DNA from: Gordonia lacunae
GTDB lineage: Bacteria; Actinomycetota; Actinomycetes; Mycobacteriales; Mycobacteriaceae
Length of the DNA: 64,000 nucleotides
NCBI RefSeq assembly: GCF_002149015.1
Contig: NZ_NGFO01000026.1
Location: forward strand, 23,924-87,923
Reading direction: 5' to 3'
The position numbers were made by a program, and so were the translations under genes. This document shows positions 41,715 to 50,692 of the stretch, in pieces; position 1 is the first letter of the stretch, and every line of letters starts with the position of its first letter. The notes under the pieces were generated by a model. That model saw only the letters and a list, made by a program, of their open reading frames with translations, had not been told where the DNA came from and made no database searches.

Positions 41715-42539
41715 ATGGCTGTCGTGACCATGAAGCAGCTGCTGGACAGCGGCGCACACTTCGGGCACCAGACCCGCCGTTGGAACCCGAAGATGAAGCG
41801 ATTCATCTTCACCGACCGCAACGGCATCTACATCATCGATTTGCAGCAGACGCTGACCTACATCGACAAGGCGTACGAGTTCGTCAAGGAGACCGTCGCC
41901 CACGGCGGCACCATCCTCTTCGTCGGCACCAAGAAGCAGGCACAGGAATCGATCGCCGCGGAGGCGACCCGTGTCGGCATGCCGTACGTCAACCAGCGCT
42001 GGCTCGGTGGCATGCTCACCAACTTCTCGACCGTCCACAAGCGCCTGCAGCGCCTGAAGGAACTCGAGACCATGGAGCAGACCGGTGGCTTCGAGGGTCG
42101 CACCAAGAAAGAGATCTTGATGCTGACCCGCGAGAAGAACAAGCTCGAGCGCACGCTCGGCGGTATCCGCGACATGGCCAAGGTCCCCTCGGCCGTGTGG
42201 GTCGTCGACACCAACAAAGAGCACATCGCCGTCGGTGAGGCACGCAAGCTGAACATCCCGGTCATCGCGATCCTCGACACCAACTGCGACCCGGACCTCG
42301 TCGATTACCCGATCCCGGGCAACGACGACGCCATCCGTAGCGCAGCGCTGCTCACCCGCGTCGTGGCCTCGGCCGTGGCCGAGGGTGTCCAGGCCCGTGC
42401 CGGTGCCGCCAGTGGCGACGCCAAGCCCGAGGCCGGCAGCGGCGAGCCGCTGGCAGAGTGGGAGCAGGAACTGCTGACCCAGGCTGCCGCGCCGGCCGGT
42501 GGCGACGCCGCCGCGACCGACGCACCGGCTGCTCAGTAG
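41715..42539 (+). CDS. rpsB: 30S ribosomal protein uS2
   Basis: Small-subunit protein. It has 274 residues, beginning MAVVTMKQLLDSGAHFGHQTRRW, with GTKKQAQESI, RWLGGMLTNF and DTNCDPDLVDYPIPGNDDAIRS as signatures. An Ala-rich C-terminal extension (~30 residues) is common in actinobacteria. AGAAAAGGA precedes the ATG. It has its own promoter and a long leader, and tsf follows after 56 bp. Confidence 0.98.
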   Translation: MAVVTMKQLLDSGAHFGHQTRRWNPKMKRFIFTDRNGIYIIDLQQTLTYIDKAYEFVKETVAHGGTILFVGTKKQAQESIAAEATRVGMPYVNQRWLGGMLTNFSTVHKRLQRLKELETMEQTGGFEGRTKKEILMLTREKNKLERTLGGIRDMAKVPSAVWVVDTNKEHIAVGEARKLNIPVIAILDTNCDPDLVDYPIPGNDDAIRSAALLTRVVASAVAEGVQARAGAASGDAKPEAGSGEPLAEWEQELLTQAAAPAGGDAAATDAPAAQ

Positions 42540-42595
42540 TCCCGACTGCTCTGCAGTCCGGTCCCAACACACTTCCCGAAGGAGGCTCGCCGACG

Positions 42596-43420
42596 ATGGC
42601 GAACTACACCGCAGCTGATGTGAAGCGTCTCCGTGAGCTCACCGGCTCTGGAATGCTCGACTGCAAGAACGCGCTGGCCAACAACGACGGCGATTTCGAC
42701 AAGGCCGTCGAAGAGCTCCGCATCAAGGGCGCCAAGGACGTGGGCAAGCGCGCTGAGCGCTCCACCGCCGAGGGCCTCGTCGCGGCCAAGGACGGCGCGC
42801 TCATCGAGATCAACTCCGAGACCGACTTCGTCGCGAAGAACGGTGAGTTCCAGCAGCTCGCCGACGACATCGTGAACGCGGCGGCCGCGGCCAAGACGAA
42901 CGATCTCGCCGAGCTGAAGAAGGCTCCGCTCGGCGACGGCACCGTCGACGAGGCCGTCGCGGCACTCTCGGCCAAGATCGGCGAGAAGCTCGAACTCCGT
43001 CGCGTGGCCTACTACGACGGCCCGGTGGCCGTGTACCTGCACAAGCGTGCCTCCGATCTGCCCCCGGCCGTCGGTGTGCTCGTGTCCTACACCGGTGAGG
43101 GCGAGGGTGCCGAAGAGGCCGCTCGCGGCGCCGCGATGCAGGTCGCTGCGCTGAAGGCGCGCTACGCCACTCGTGACGAGGTCCCCGCGGACGTCGTCGA
43201 GAACGAGCGTCGTATCGCCGAGCAGACCGCCAAGGAGGAGGGCAAGCCGGAGCAGGCTCTGCCCAAGATCGTGGAGGGTCGCGTCAACGGCTTCTACAAG
43301 GACGTCGTGCTGCTCGACCAGTCGTCGGTGCAGGACTCGAAGAAGACCGTGAAGGCACTGCTCGACGATGCCGGTGTGACCATCAAGGGCTTCACCCGGT
43401 TCGAGGTCGGCCAGGCCTGA
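42596..43420 (+). CDS. tsf: Elongation factor Ts
   Basis: Guanine-nucleotide exchange factor for EF-Tu. It has 274 residues from ATG 42596 with GAAGGAGG before it. The N-terminal MANYTAADVKRLRELTG and SGMLDCKNAL, and the core EINSETDFVAKN, are diagnostic. A strong symmetrical terminator (43433-43471) follows and is shared with the convergent MFS gene. Confidence 0.98.
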   Translation: MANYTAADVKRLRELTGSGMLDCKNALANNDGDFDKAVEELRIKGAKDVGKRAERSTAEGLVAAKDGALIEINSETDFVAKNGEFQQLADDIVNAAAAAKTNDLAELKKAPLGDGTVDEAVAALSAKIGEKLELRRVAYYDGPVAVYLHKRASDLPPAVGVLVSYTGEGEGAEEAARGAAMQVAALKARYATRDEVPADVVENERRIAEQTAKEEGKPEQALPKIVEGRVNGFYKDVVLLDQSSVQDSKKTVKALLDDAGVTIKGFTRFEVGQA

Positions 43421-43432
43421 TCGAACTCGTTC

Positions 43433-43471
43433 CACATCGCCCCGTCTCCGTCGAGGAGACGGGGCGATGTG
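43433..43471. terminator. Bidirectional terminator between tsf and the MFS gene
   Basis: 17-bp perfect stem (43433-43449 with 43455-43471), 5-nt loop. No long T-tract on either side, but stability and convergent position support termination in both directions. Confidence 0.85.
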
Positions 43472-43474
43472 CGT

Positions 43475-45160
43475 TCACGGGGTCTGTCGCGTCCGAAGCG
43501 CAGTCGTGAGTGCCGCGATCGCCACGGCGACGAGGCCCAGTGTCATCAGGGTCGTCTTCAGTGCGGACAGGAACGTCCGGGCGGTCACCGACCGCGCCGC
43601 GTCCTGGGTCCAGGGCCGTGCCTGCGCGGCGACCGCGGCGACCGCCGCCGACCTCGGTTCGCCTGCGCAGGCGGGCGCCGGTCGCTCTGGATGAGCGGAC
43701 CGCAGCTGATCGCTCGCGCAGGATGCGAAGCGATCGGCGACCGCCTCGTGCAGCACCGGGCGGACCGGTGACTCCGACAGGGACGCAACGAGTTCGGCTC
43801 GGACCGCCGGAACCGTCCCGGTTGTCTGGCCGGCCACCTGACCGAAGAAGAAGAGGGTGACGACCGCCAGCCCGATCGAGGCGCCGATCTGCTGAACCGT
43901 GGGGATCGTCCCGGTTGCCGTGCCCACCGTGGCTTCGGTCGTGTCGGACAGGATCACGGCCTGCAGCGGTGCGATGAACAGCCCCGTCCCCAGACCGCCG
44001 AGGACGAGGGGACCGAGGATGCCGGGCAACGGCAAGGTCTCCGCTGCCGGTTCGATGATCATGGCGAGCCAGACGAATCCGGCTCCGACGGCGAAGGATC
44101 CGACCATCAGGGTGTACGGAGCCGTGAACCGGGCGACCACGCGCGGTGAGGCGAGCGACCCGACCGCGGCGCCGATCGCGAAGGGCAGGGCCAGCATCCC
44201 GGTCCGGAATGCGGAGTAGCCGAGTCCGAACTGGGCCGAGATCGACACGGTGAAGAAGAACCCGGCGAACACACTGAAGAACAGCAGTGACAGGAGAAGC
44301 CCGACCGCGAACCGGCGGGACGCGAACAGCTGGGGTCGCAACAGGGGAGTGCCGCCGCGGGCGTCGACGCGCACCTCGTGGCGGGCGAACAGCGCCAACA
44401 GGATTCCGGCCGTCCCGATCATCACCCACAGGATCGGGGGCCATCCCATCTCACGTCCGAGGGCCAGCGGGTACAGCAGCAGGAACAGCGCCGTCGCCGA
44501 CAGCACCACGCCCGGGACGTCCACGCGTCCCGGTGCCGGCTCGCGCGCGTCGGGAAGGCGGCGGTGGGCGAGGAGGCAGGAGAGCAGGCCGAGCGGGACG
44601 TTGACGAAGAAGATCGCGCGCCAGCCCCACCCGAGAACGTCGGCATCGACGAGGAAGCCGCCGATCACCGGACCGAGGATGGCGGCGAGACCGGCGACGG
44701 CCCCGTAGACGCCGAAGACCAGTCCGTGGCGCCCCTTGTCGAACAGGGCTGCGATGAGCGCCAGGGTCTGCGCGGACATGAGCGCCGCGCTCACGCCCTG
44801 AAGGCCGCGGAAGGCGATGAGTTCACCCGGACCGGTGGCGACACCGCACAGCACCGACGCCGCGGTGAAGGCGACCATCCCCACCACGAACATCCGGCGG
44901 CGTCCGACCCGCGCCCCCAGGGTTGCCGCGGTGAGCAGGGTGCAGGCGAACGACAGGGTGTACACGGTCAGCACGAGGAGTTGCTGCGACGTCGACGCGC
45001 CGAGATCCCGGGCGAGATCGGGGAGGGCGATGTTGACGATGGTGGTGTCCAGCATCTGCATGAACACCCCGAGTAGGCATCCCGCGAGAGCCGTCCAGGC
45101 GCCCGGACGATCGCGCAGAGCGCCGGTCGTCACCCGGCCCGCCGCGGGGCCGGCGGTCAC
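43475..45160 (-). CDS. MFS drug/lipid exporter (DHA2, EmrB/QacA type)
   Basis: About 14 transmembrane segments in 561 residues from GTG 45160. That start overlaps the acyltransferase stop (GTGA). The open frame extends upstream only as a shadow. Motifs include MQMLDTTIVNIALPDL and LGARVGRRRMFVVG (loop 2-3), and VTIGGFL-like GPVIGGFLVDADVLGWGWRAIF (motif C region). A soluble 60-residue loop with two Cys precedes the last helix. Tight coupling to a PapA-like acyltransferase suggests export of an acylated lipid rather than a drug. Confidence 0.88.
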   Translation of the reverse strand: MTAGPAAGRVTTGALRDRPGAWTALAGCLLGVFMQMLDTTIVNIALPDLARDLGASTSQQLLVLTVYTLSFACTLLTAATLGARVGRRRMFVVGMVAFTAASVLCGVATGPGELIAFRGLQGVSAALMSAQTLALIAALFDKGRHGLVFGVYGAVAGLAAILGPVIGGFLVDADVLGWGWRAIFFVNVPLGLLSCLLAHRRLPDAREPAPGRVDVPGVVLSATALFLLLYPLALGREMGWPPILWVMIGTAGILLALFARHEVRVDARGGTPLLRPQLFASRRFAVGLLLSLLFFSVFAGFFFTVSISAQFGLGYSAFRTGMLALPFAIGAAVGSLASPRVVARFTAPYTLMVGSFAVGAGFVWLAMIIEPAAETLPLPGILGPLVLGGLGTGLFIAPLQAVILSDTTEATVGTATGTIPTVQQIGASIGLAVVTLFFFGQVAGQTTGTVPAVRAELVASLSESPVRPVLHEAVADRFASCASDQLRSAHPERPAPACAGEPRSAAVAAVAAQARPWTQDAARSVTARTFLSALKTTLMTLGLVAVAIAALTTALRTRQTP

Positions 45161-46578
45161 GGTGCGAGAGCCGGCAGCGAGGGTCGGTAGTCGCCCAGGT
45201 CGGCGACCGCCGACATCACCGCGACGAATCGTTCGATGTACTGCGTCACGGACTCGTGTGCGATCTCGGTGTTGGGGTACAGCAACGTGATCGAGGTCTG
45301 ACCGGAGAACCGGTTGACCCACATGTACACCTCCTCGCTGCTCCCGCGATTGCCGAAGAGGCATCCGTTACCGGCTTCGAAGATCTCGACACCGGGTAGT
45401 TTGCGGACGTCGATGTAGGACACCATCGGCACCGCCCAGCCGGACCGGACCGCGATCTCGTCGTCGGGCTCCACGAGTTCGAGAACCCGGTGAAACGAGA
45501 TGTCGGTCAGTTCTTTTCCGGACTCGTAGCTGCGCGCGGCCTCGGGCGCCAGGGAGCGGAACGTGGTGTCGTCGTCGACGGTGAGCGGAACGGGGATCAG
45601 ACTCGTGAACCAGCCCACCGACTTCATTTCCGCGGCACCCGATCTCGTGCTCTTCGGGGTCATTCCGAAATACTCACTCCGACCGGTGAACTCGGCATAC
45701 ACGAGGGCGGCCGCCGCCATGATCCCGGCAATCATGTTGGCGCCCAGGTCACGACAGATCTGCTCGAAGCGCGCGGCCGTGGGCTCGTCGAACAGGGTCG
45801 AGTTCACGATCGCGCTGCGCGTGTAGGTCTGCGCGCCGGTGCCGAGCGGCAGCGGGAAACCGGGCAGGCGCCCGCCATTGGCCTGCACCAGGTCGATCCA
45901 GCGCTGGACGTGCGGTGATCGACGGGTCAACTGGCGCGACACGGCGCGCTCGCGCGCGCAGTAGTCGAGGTAGCTGCCGACCGGGGGCAGCTCGGTGTCG
46001 CCACCGAAGGCCGCATTCATATAGAGCGTCAACAGATCCACGCAGGTGATGGCCTGAGAGATCCCGTCGGTGTTGAGATGGTCGGCGGCGGCGTAGAGGG
46101 TGAACCCGCCCTCCCACTCGATGGCCCCGAAGGTGAAGCAGTCCCAGTTGAACGGACCCGAGGTCTCGTCCTGCACGTGCGTTCGCAGCTGTGCGGCGTC
46201 GCGGTCGCCGTGCGCGACCGGAACCAGTTCGACGACCTCCGGGGGCACGAGATGGCGGAGGACCGAACCGTCGTCCTCCATCGAGAACCACGACCGGAAA
46301 CTGTCGTGGCGTCGCACGAACTCGTTGACCGCGCTCGTCATGGCGGACACGTCGAGCGGGGCCGAGACGTCGAAGGCCATCAGGCAGAGCCGCGCGAAGC
46401 GGAACCCCGCGGATTCGTTGCGCCATGCCACCCGCAGGTACTCCTCCTGCTGGTGGGACGGCGGGGAGGGATGCACAGGAGCCCGATCGGCATTCGTCAC
46501 CGAAGCGAGGGAGGCCACCCAGCTGGTCAGGTGACCGGGACGGGGCTCCCATTCCTCGATGAGGCCGAACTTCATCAT
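45157..46578 (-). CDS. PapA-like acyltransferase (condensation-domain family)
   Basis: 473 residues, a stand-alone condensation-type acyltransferase like the mycobacterial PapA enzymes that esterify trehalose or phthiocerol lipids. The active-site motif is DHLNTDG with catalytic His167 and Asp171 (consensus HHxxxDG, with the first His replaced). VGWFTSLIPVPLTV matches the conserved structural region of this family. GAGGAA lies before MM. It is inserted, with its exporter, between tsf and the esterase gene. Substrate unknown. Confidence 0.85.
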   Translation of the reverse strand: MMKFGLIEEWEPRPGHLTSWVASLASVTNADRAPVHPSPPSHQQEEYLRVAWRNESAGFRFARLCLMAFDVSAPLDVSAMTSAVNEFVRRHDSFRSWFSMEDDGSVLRHLVPPEVVELVPVAHGDRDAAQLRTHVQDETSGPFNWDCFTFGAIEWEGGFTLYAAADHLNTDGISQAITCVDLLTLYMNAAFGGDTELPPVGSYLDYCARERAVSRQLTRRSPHVQRWIDLVQANGGRLPGFPLPLGTGAQTYTRSAIVNSTLFDEPTAARFEQICRDLGANMIAGIMAAAALVYAEFTGRSEYFGMTPKSTRSGAAEMKSVGWFTSLIPVPLTVDDDTTFRSLAPEAARSYESGKELTDISFHRVLELVEPDDEIAVRSGWAVPMVSYIDVRKLPGVEIFEAGNGCLFGNRGSSEEVYMWVNRFSGQTSITLLYPNTEIAHESVTQYIERFVAVMSAVADLGDYRPSLPALAP

Positions 46579-46881
46579 GTGTGTTCCTCGATTCGCCTGC
46601 GGGAAAGTGGATCCGGCGACCGACGCACGAGTGGTGTCCGAGGTCTCCCGGACGGTGGAGCGGCCGACCGGGACGCACCCTACCGCACGGTAACCTCGAC
46701 GGGCAGCGAAAACGGGACAACCTCGGTGTGATGAGACGTTGTATCAGTCCCTGTCTCTCTGTGTCATCGAATGCCGTTGCGGTGCTGGACGATTGACCCA
46801 TGTGGACATCGCGCGGTGCGTCGGGCACACTGCCGGGGTTGCGCGTGTGACGCCGGTCGCACCCGAATGAAGGCGAGGGGT
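46579..46881. other. Divergent promoter region between the acyltransferase and esterase genes
   Basis: 303 bp without a gene. It holds a -10-like TAGGGT for the acyltransferase (minus strand, 46677-46682) and a TTGACC (46793-46798) on the plus strand lacking a good -10. No repeat or clear operator was seen. Confidence 0.4.
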
Positions 46882-47913
46882 ATGGACGACGGGTCTGCCA
46901 ACGGGGACCGAGCGCGGCGCGGGCACACGCCGGTGCGGACGGCGGTGCTCGTGATCGCGCTGATCGCGGCGACTCTCGGACTCGCGGTACCCGCCGCCGC
47001 GACACCCGTGCCCGCCCGGATCGTCGGCGAGACGGTGCAGCGCGGCGGTGAGATCGAGGTTGCCGTCCGGTCCGTGGCGATGCGTCGGGTGGTCCCGGTG
47101 AAGGTGTGGCCCGCCCGCGGGCACGGGCCCGCCCCGACGCTCTACCTCCTCAACGGCGCGGCCGGTGGTGAAGGCGGGAGCAGCTGGTTCGACCGCACCG
47201 ACATCCGGACCTTCTTCGCCGACAAGAACGTCACCGTCGTCGTCCCGATGGGCGGCGCGGCGAGTTACTTCACCGACTGGCAGCGGTCCGACCCCGTGCT
47301 GGGACGGCAGAAGTGGGCGACCTTCCTCACCGAGGAGCTGCCCGCGACGATCGATGAGCGCTTCGACGGCACCGGACGCAACGCGATCGCCGGGATCTCG
47401 ATGGCGGGCACGTCGGTGTTCCAGCTCGCCCTGCACGCACCCTCGGTCTATCGCGCCATCGGTTCGTTCAGCGGCTGCGCCCAGACCAGCGATCCGCTCG
47501 GGCAGGCCGTCGTCCGGATGGTCGTCGAGGGCCGCGGCGGTGCCAACACCTTGAACATGTGGGGACCGCCCGACGACCCCGCCTGGCGTGCCAACGATCC
47601 GTACCTGCATGCCGAGGCGTTCCGGGGCACCTCGATCTATGTGTCGAACGGGTCCGGGATGCCGGGACGGTACGACACCCTCGACGGTCCCGGTATCGAG
47701 GGCAACGGCTCCAAGTTGTTCGACCAGATCGCGGTCGGAGCGGTGATCGAGACCGCCACGGCGCAGTGCACGAGGAACCTCCAGCGCCGCATGCACGACA
47801 TCGGTGTGCCGGCGACGTTCCACCTCTACGAAGGCGGCACGCACGCGTGGCCGTACTGGCAGGACGAACTGCATCGTGCCTGGCCGCAGTTCGAGGCGGC
47901 CCTGCGCGGCTGA
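46882..47913 (+). CDS. Antigen 85-like secreted esterase/mycolyltransferase
   Basis: Alpha/beta hydrolase of the esterase D/antigen-85 family, which attaches mycolates to trehalose or arabinogalactan. It has 343 residues from ATG 46882 with a GGCGAGGGG ribosome-binding site. A signal peptide (about 23-48) is followed by a nucleophile elbow GISMAGTSVFQLA and the catalytic His in GTHAWPYWQ. Two cysteines (CAQT and QCTRN) may bridge. Its presence implies a mycolic-acid envelope. Acceptor specificity cannot be read from sequence. Confidence 0.88.
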   Translation: MDDGSANGDRARRGHTPVRTAVLVIALIAATLGLAVPAAATPVPARIVGETVQRGGEIEVAVRSVAMRRVVPVKVWPARGHGPAPTLYLLNGAAGGEGGSSWFDRTDIRTFFADKNVTVVVPMGGAASYFTDWQRSDPVLGRQKWATFLTEELPATIDERFDGTGRNAIAGISMAGTSVFQLALHAPSVYRAIGSFSGCAQTSDPLGQAVVRMVVEGRGGANTLNMWGPPDDPAWRANDPYLHAEAFRGTSIYVSNGSGMPGRYDTLDGPGIEGNGSKLFDQIAVGAVIETATAQCTRNLQRRMHDIGVPATFHLYEGGTHAWPYWQDELHRAWPQFEAALRG

Positions 47914-48013
47914 ACTGCCCAGGGCACTCTCCCGCGGCGCGCACGACGCATGTCGCGGGTCGGTTCCGGTGACGACGTACGATAGTTCACCGAACCGACG
48001 AGTGAGGAAGCCG

Positions 48014-48748
48014 ATGAGTGAAGCGTCCGACCCCATCCGGCGGGATGGATTCCGTAGGGTCTTGCTGAAGTTGGGCGGCGAGATGTTCGGCGGCGGCGAG
48101 GTCGGGCTCGATCCCGACGTCGTGGGCACCGTGGCCGACCAGATCGCCGACGTCGTCAATTCCGGTGTCCAGGTCGCCGTCGTGATCGGCGGCGGGAACT
48201 TCTTCCGCGGTGCCGAGTTGCAGCAGCGAGGCCTCGACCGGAGCCGCTCGGACTACATGGGCATGCTCGGAACGGTCATGAACTGCCTTGCGCTGCAGGA
48301 CTTCCTGGAGAAGCGGGGGATCTCGACCCGCGTGCAGACCGCCATCACGATGGGTCAGGTCGCCGAGCCGTATCTGCCCCTGCGCGCCCAGCGTCACCTG
48401 GAGAAGGGGCGCGTGGTCATCTTCGGCGCCGGCATGGGGATGCCGTACTTCTCCACCGACACCACCGCCGCCCAGCGTGCGCTGGAGATCAAGGCCGAGG
48501 TGGTCCTGATGGCCAAGGCCGTCGACGGCGTGTACGACGCCGACCCGCGCACCAATCCAGACGCCACGCTGTTCACCGAGATCACCCACCGCGAGGTGCT
48601 CGACAAGGAACTCAAGGTCGCCGACGCGACGGCCTTCAGCCTGTGTATGGACAACAAGATGCCGATCTTGGTGTTCAATTTGCTCCAACAGGGCAACATC
48701 GCCCGTGCGGTCGCAGGTGACCGCATCGGCACCCTGGTCAGCACCTGA
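48014..48748 (+). CDS. pyrH: Uridylate kinase
   Basis: Phosphorylates UMP, hexameric bacterial type. It has 244 residues from ATG 48014, preceded by GAGGAAG. RVLLKLGGEMFGG, VVIGGGNFFRG, GRVVIFGAGMGMPYFSTDT and KAVDGVYDADPR are characteristic. A -10 candidate TACGAT lies near 47979. frr follows after 58 bp, the standard pyrH-frr-cdsA order. Confidence 0.97.
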   Translation: MSEASDPIRRDGFRRVLLKLGGEMFGGGEVGLDPDVVGTVADQIADVVNSGVQVAVVIGGGNFFRGAELQQRGLDRSRSDYMGMLGTVMNCLALQDFLEKRGISTRVQTAITMGQVAEPYLPLRAQRHLEKGRVVIFGAGMGMPYFSTDTTAAQRALEIKAEVVLMAKAVDGVYDADPRTNPDATLFTEITHREVLDKELKVADATAFSLCMDNKMPILVFNLLQQGNIARAVAGDRIGTLVST

Positions 48749-48806
48749 CCCGCACGTCTCACCCCGAGATCGACGAGAACACCGACCGAACGGAACAAGG
48801 ACGAAG

Positions 48807-49364
48807 ATGATCGACGACGCGTTGCTCGACGCCGAGGAGAAGATGGAGAAGGCGGTCAACGTCGCCAAGGAGGACATGGGTTCGATCCGGACCGGGCGCG
48901 CCAATCCGGCCATGTTCAACAAGGTCAACATCGAGTACTACGGCTCGATGACCCCCGTGACACAGGTCGCCAGCATCAACACGCCCGAACCGCGCCTCGT
49001 CGTGATCAAGCCGTACGAGGCGTCGACGCTTCGGGACATCGAGACCGCGATCCGCAACTCCGACCTCGGAGTGAATCCGACCAACGACGGCACGATCATC
49101 CGGGTCGCCGTCCCGCAGCTGACCGAGGAGCGACGCCGCGACCTGGTCAAGCAGGCCAAGGGCAAGGGCGAGGATGCGAAGGTCGCGATCCGTAACGTGC
49201 GCCGCAAGGCCGCCGACGAGCTCAAGCGCATCCAGAAAGACGGCGAGGCCGGCGAGGACGAGGTCACCCGCGCCGAGAAAGAGCTGGACAAGACCACGGC
49301 GACCTATGTGCATCAGATCGACGAGCTGGTCAAGCACAAAGAAGACGAATTGCTCGAGGTGTGA
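48807..49364 (+). CDS. frr: Ribosome recycling factor
   Basis: Splits post-termination ribosomes with EF-G. It has 185 residues with AAGGACGAAG before the ATG. SIRTGRANPAMFNKV, VNPTNDGTIIRVAVPQLTEERR and the C-terminal helix KELDKTTATYVHQIDEL are complete. The cdsA GTG lies inside the frr stop region (4-bp overlap). Confidence 0.98.
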   Translation: MIDDALLDAEEKMEKAVNVAKEDMGSIRTGRANPAMFNKVNIEYYGSMTPVTQVASINTPEPRLVVIKPYEASTLRDIETAIRNSDLGVNPTNDGTIIRVAVPQLTEERRRDLVKQAKGKGEDAKVAIRNVRRKAADELKRIQKDGEAGEDEVTRAEKELDKTTATYVHQIDELVKHKEDELLEV

Positions 49365-50215
49365 ACGAGGTTCCGCAACGAGGCGGTGAGAAGAAGAAGT
49401 CGCGCGCGGGGCGCGACCTGCCGGCCGCCATCGCGGTCGGCGGCACCCTCGGCGTCAGCATCATCGCGATCCTGATCTTCGTGCCGAAGGTCTGGTACGG
49501 CCTCGTGGCGGTCGCGTTCGCGATCGCCACCTGGGAGGTCGTCAAGCGGCTGCGCACCGGGGGTTACGAGGTCGCGCTGTGGCCGCTGCTCATCGGCGGG
49601 CAGGCCATCATCTGGGCGAGCTGGCCGTGGGGCCCGACGGGCGCACTCGTCGCCTTCGTGGCGACCGTCCTGGTGGCCATGGTGTGGAAGCTGCTGGGGC
49701 AGGGCATCAACAACGCGCCGGTCAACTACCTGCGCGATCTCGCGGTCACCGTGTTCGTGCTCGCGTGGTTGCCGCTGCTCGCCTCGTTCGGTGCGCACCT
49801 GGTTGTGCAGGACGACGGCGCCGCGCGGGTGGCCACGCTGATGGTCGTCGTGGTCTGCTCCGACGTCGGCGGTTATGCCGCGGGTGTGCTGTTCGGCAAA
49901 CACCCCATGGCGCCGGCGATCAGCCCGAAGAAGTCCTGGGAAGGCATGGTCGGCTCTCTCGTCGTCGGTACCGTCGGTGCCGTCGGATGCGTGGTGTATC
50001 TCCTCGAGAGCCACTGGTGGATCGGCATCGTCCTGGGGCCGGTCCTGGTGGTCTGCGCGACGCTCGGAGACCTCGTCGAATCGCAGGTGAAGCGCGATCT
50101 AGGGATCAAGGACATGGGCACGTTGCTGCCCGGGCACGGCGGCATCATGGACCGGCTCGACAGCCTGTTGCCGTCGGCGTTCGTGGTGTGGGTCGTCCTG
50201 ACCGCACTGCTCTGA
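49361..50215 (+). CDS. cdsA: Phosphatidate cytidylyltransferase
   Basis: Makes CDP-diacylglycerol, the phospholipid precursor. It has 284 residues from GTG 49361. A Lys/Arg-rich N-terminus is followed by about eight membrane helices. SDVGGYAAGVLFGKHP and the C-terminal signature SQVKRDLGIKDMGTLLPGHGGIMDRLDSLLPS-type stretch (50080-50175) are intact. A hairpin at 50216-50244 separates it from the convergent LapA-like gene. Confidence 0.96.
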   Translation: MNEVPQRGGEKKKSRAGRDLPAAIAVGGTLGVSIIAILIFVPKVWYGLVAVAFAIATWEVVKRLRTGGYEVALWPLLIGGQAIIWASWPWGPTGALVAFVATVLVAMVWKLLGQGINNAPVNYLRDLAVTVFVLAWLPLLASFGAHLVVQDDGAARVATLMVVVVCSDVGGYAAGVLFGKHPMAPAISPKKSWEGMVGSLVVGTVGAVGCVVYLLESHWWIGIVLGPVLVVCATLGDLVESQVKRDLGIKDMGTLLPGHGGIMDRLDSLLPSAFVVWVVLTALL

Positions 50216-50244
50216 CCGGCGGCCGGACCCCTCCGGGCCGCCGG
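50216..50244. terminator. Hairpin between cdsA and the LapA-like gene
   Basis: 9-bp perfect arms (50216-50224 with 50236-50244) and an 11-nt loop, beginning right after the cdsA stop codon. No T-tract. Serves two convergent genes. Confidence 0.6.
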
Positions 50245-50254
50245 CCGGGCCGTC

Positions 50255-50662
50255 CTACTTCGCAGCCTTCTTCAGCGCACGTCGCAATTGCATCATCCGC
50301 AGGCCGCCCACCAGCGCGACGATCAGCGCGCCGGCGATGGCCGCGATGAGCAGGCTCACCCCGAGCGGCAGGTTCACCTCCCAGAACAGCAGCTCGATGG
50401 TCTGCGAGCCGAGGTTCTGCACGATGAAGACCAGCAGCAGGACGAGGATGATCGCACCGATCACCACGCCGAACCAGGTGGCGCGGGTGCGCGTGTGCTC
50501 CACATCGGCGACCGTGCGCCGGAGACGGTCGCGGTGGTCGGGTTCGGTGGAGTGCTGCTCAGGGGTGGGTGGGTGACCGGCTGCCGGTGCCGGCGACCCG
50601 GCGGGCTGTTCGCCCCACGCCGGTACCGAACCTGTGTGCCGTCGGTCCTCGGGTGTCGTCAT
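50255..50662 (-). CDS. LapA-domain (DUF1049) membrane protein
   Basis: Small membrane protein of unknown function. It has 135 residues: a Pro-rich cytoplasmic N-terminus (1-50), two transmembrane helices (about 62-82 and 98-122) with a short loop IELLFWEVNLPLG between, and a basic C-terminus. The LapA name comes from a gammaproteobacterial lipopolysaccharide protein, and that role cannot apply here. It is divergent from rlmN with only 30 bp between starts. Confidence 0.82.
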   Translation of the reverse strand: MTTPEDRRHTGSVPAWGEQPAGSPAPAAGHPPTPEQHSTEPDHRDRLRRTVADVEHTRTRATWFGVVIGAIILVLLLVFIVQNLGSQTIELLFWEVNLPLGVSLLIAAIAGALIVALVGGLRMMQLRRALKKAAK

Positions 50663-50680
50663 CGCTTCATCATGACATGC

Positions 50681-50686
50681 GACAAT
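50681..50686 (+). promoter_or_regulatory. -10-like hexamer of rlmN, leaderless position
   Basis: GACAAT ends 6 nt before the ATG at 50693. The site lies within 20 bp of the divergent LapA-like start, so both promoters must overlap. Confidence 0.4.
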
Positions 50687-50692
50687 GGCGAA

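Noticed and set aside
41094..42572. 492-codon minus-strand frame across the minisatellite and rpsB
   Set aside because: Mostly antisense to rpsB. The repeat-encoded part is a by-product of the 24/25-bp units.
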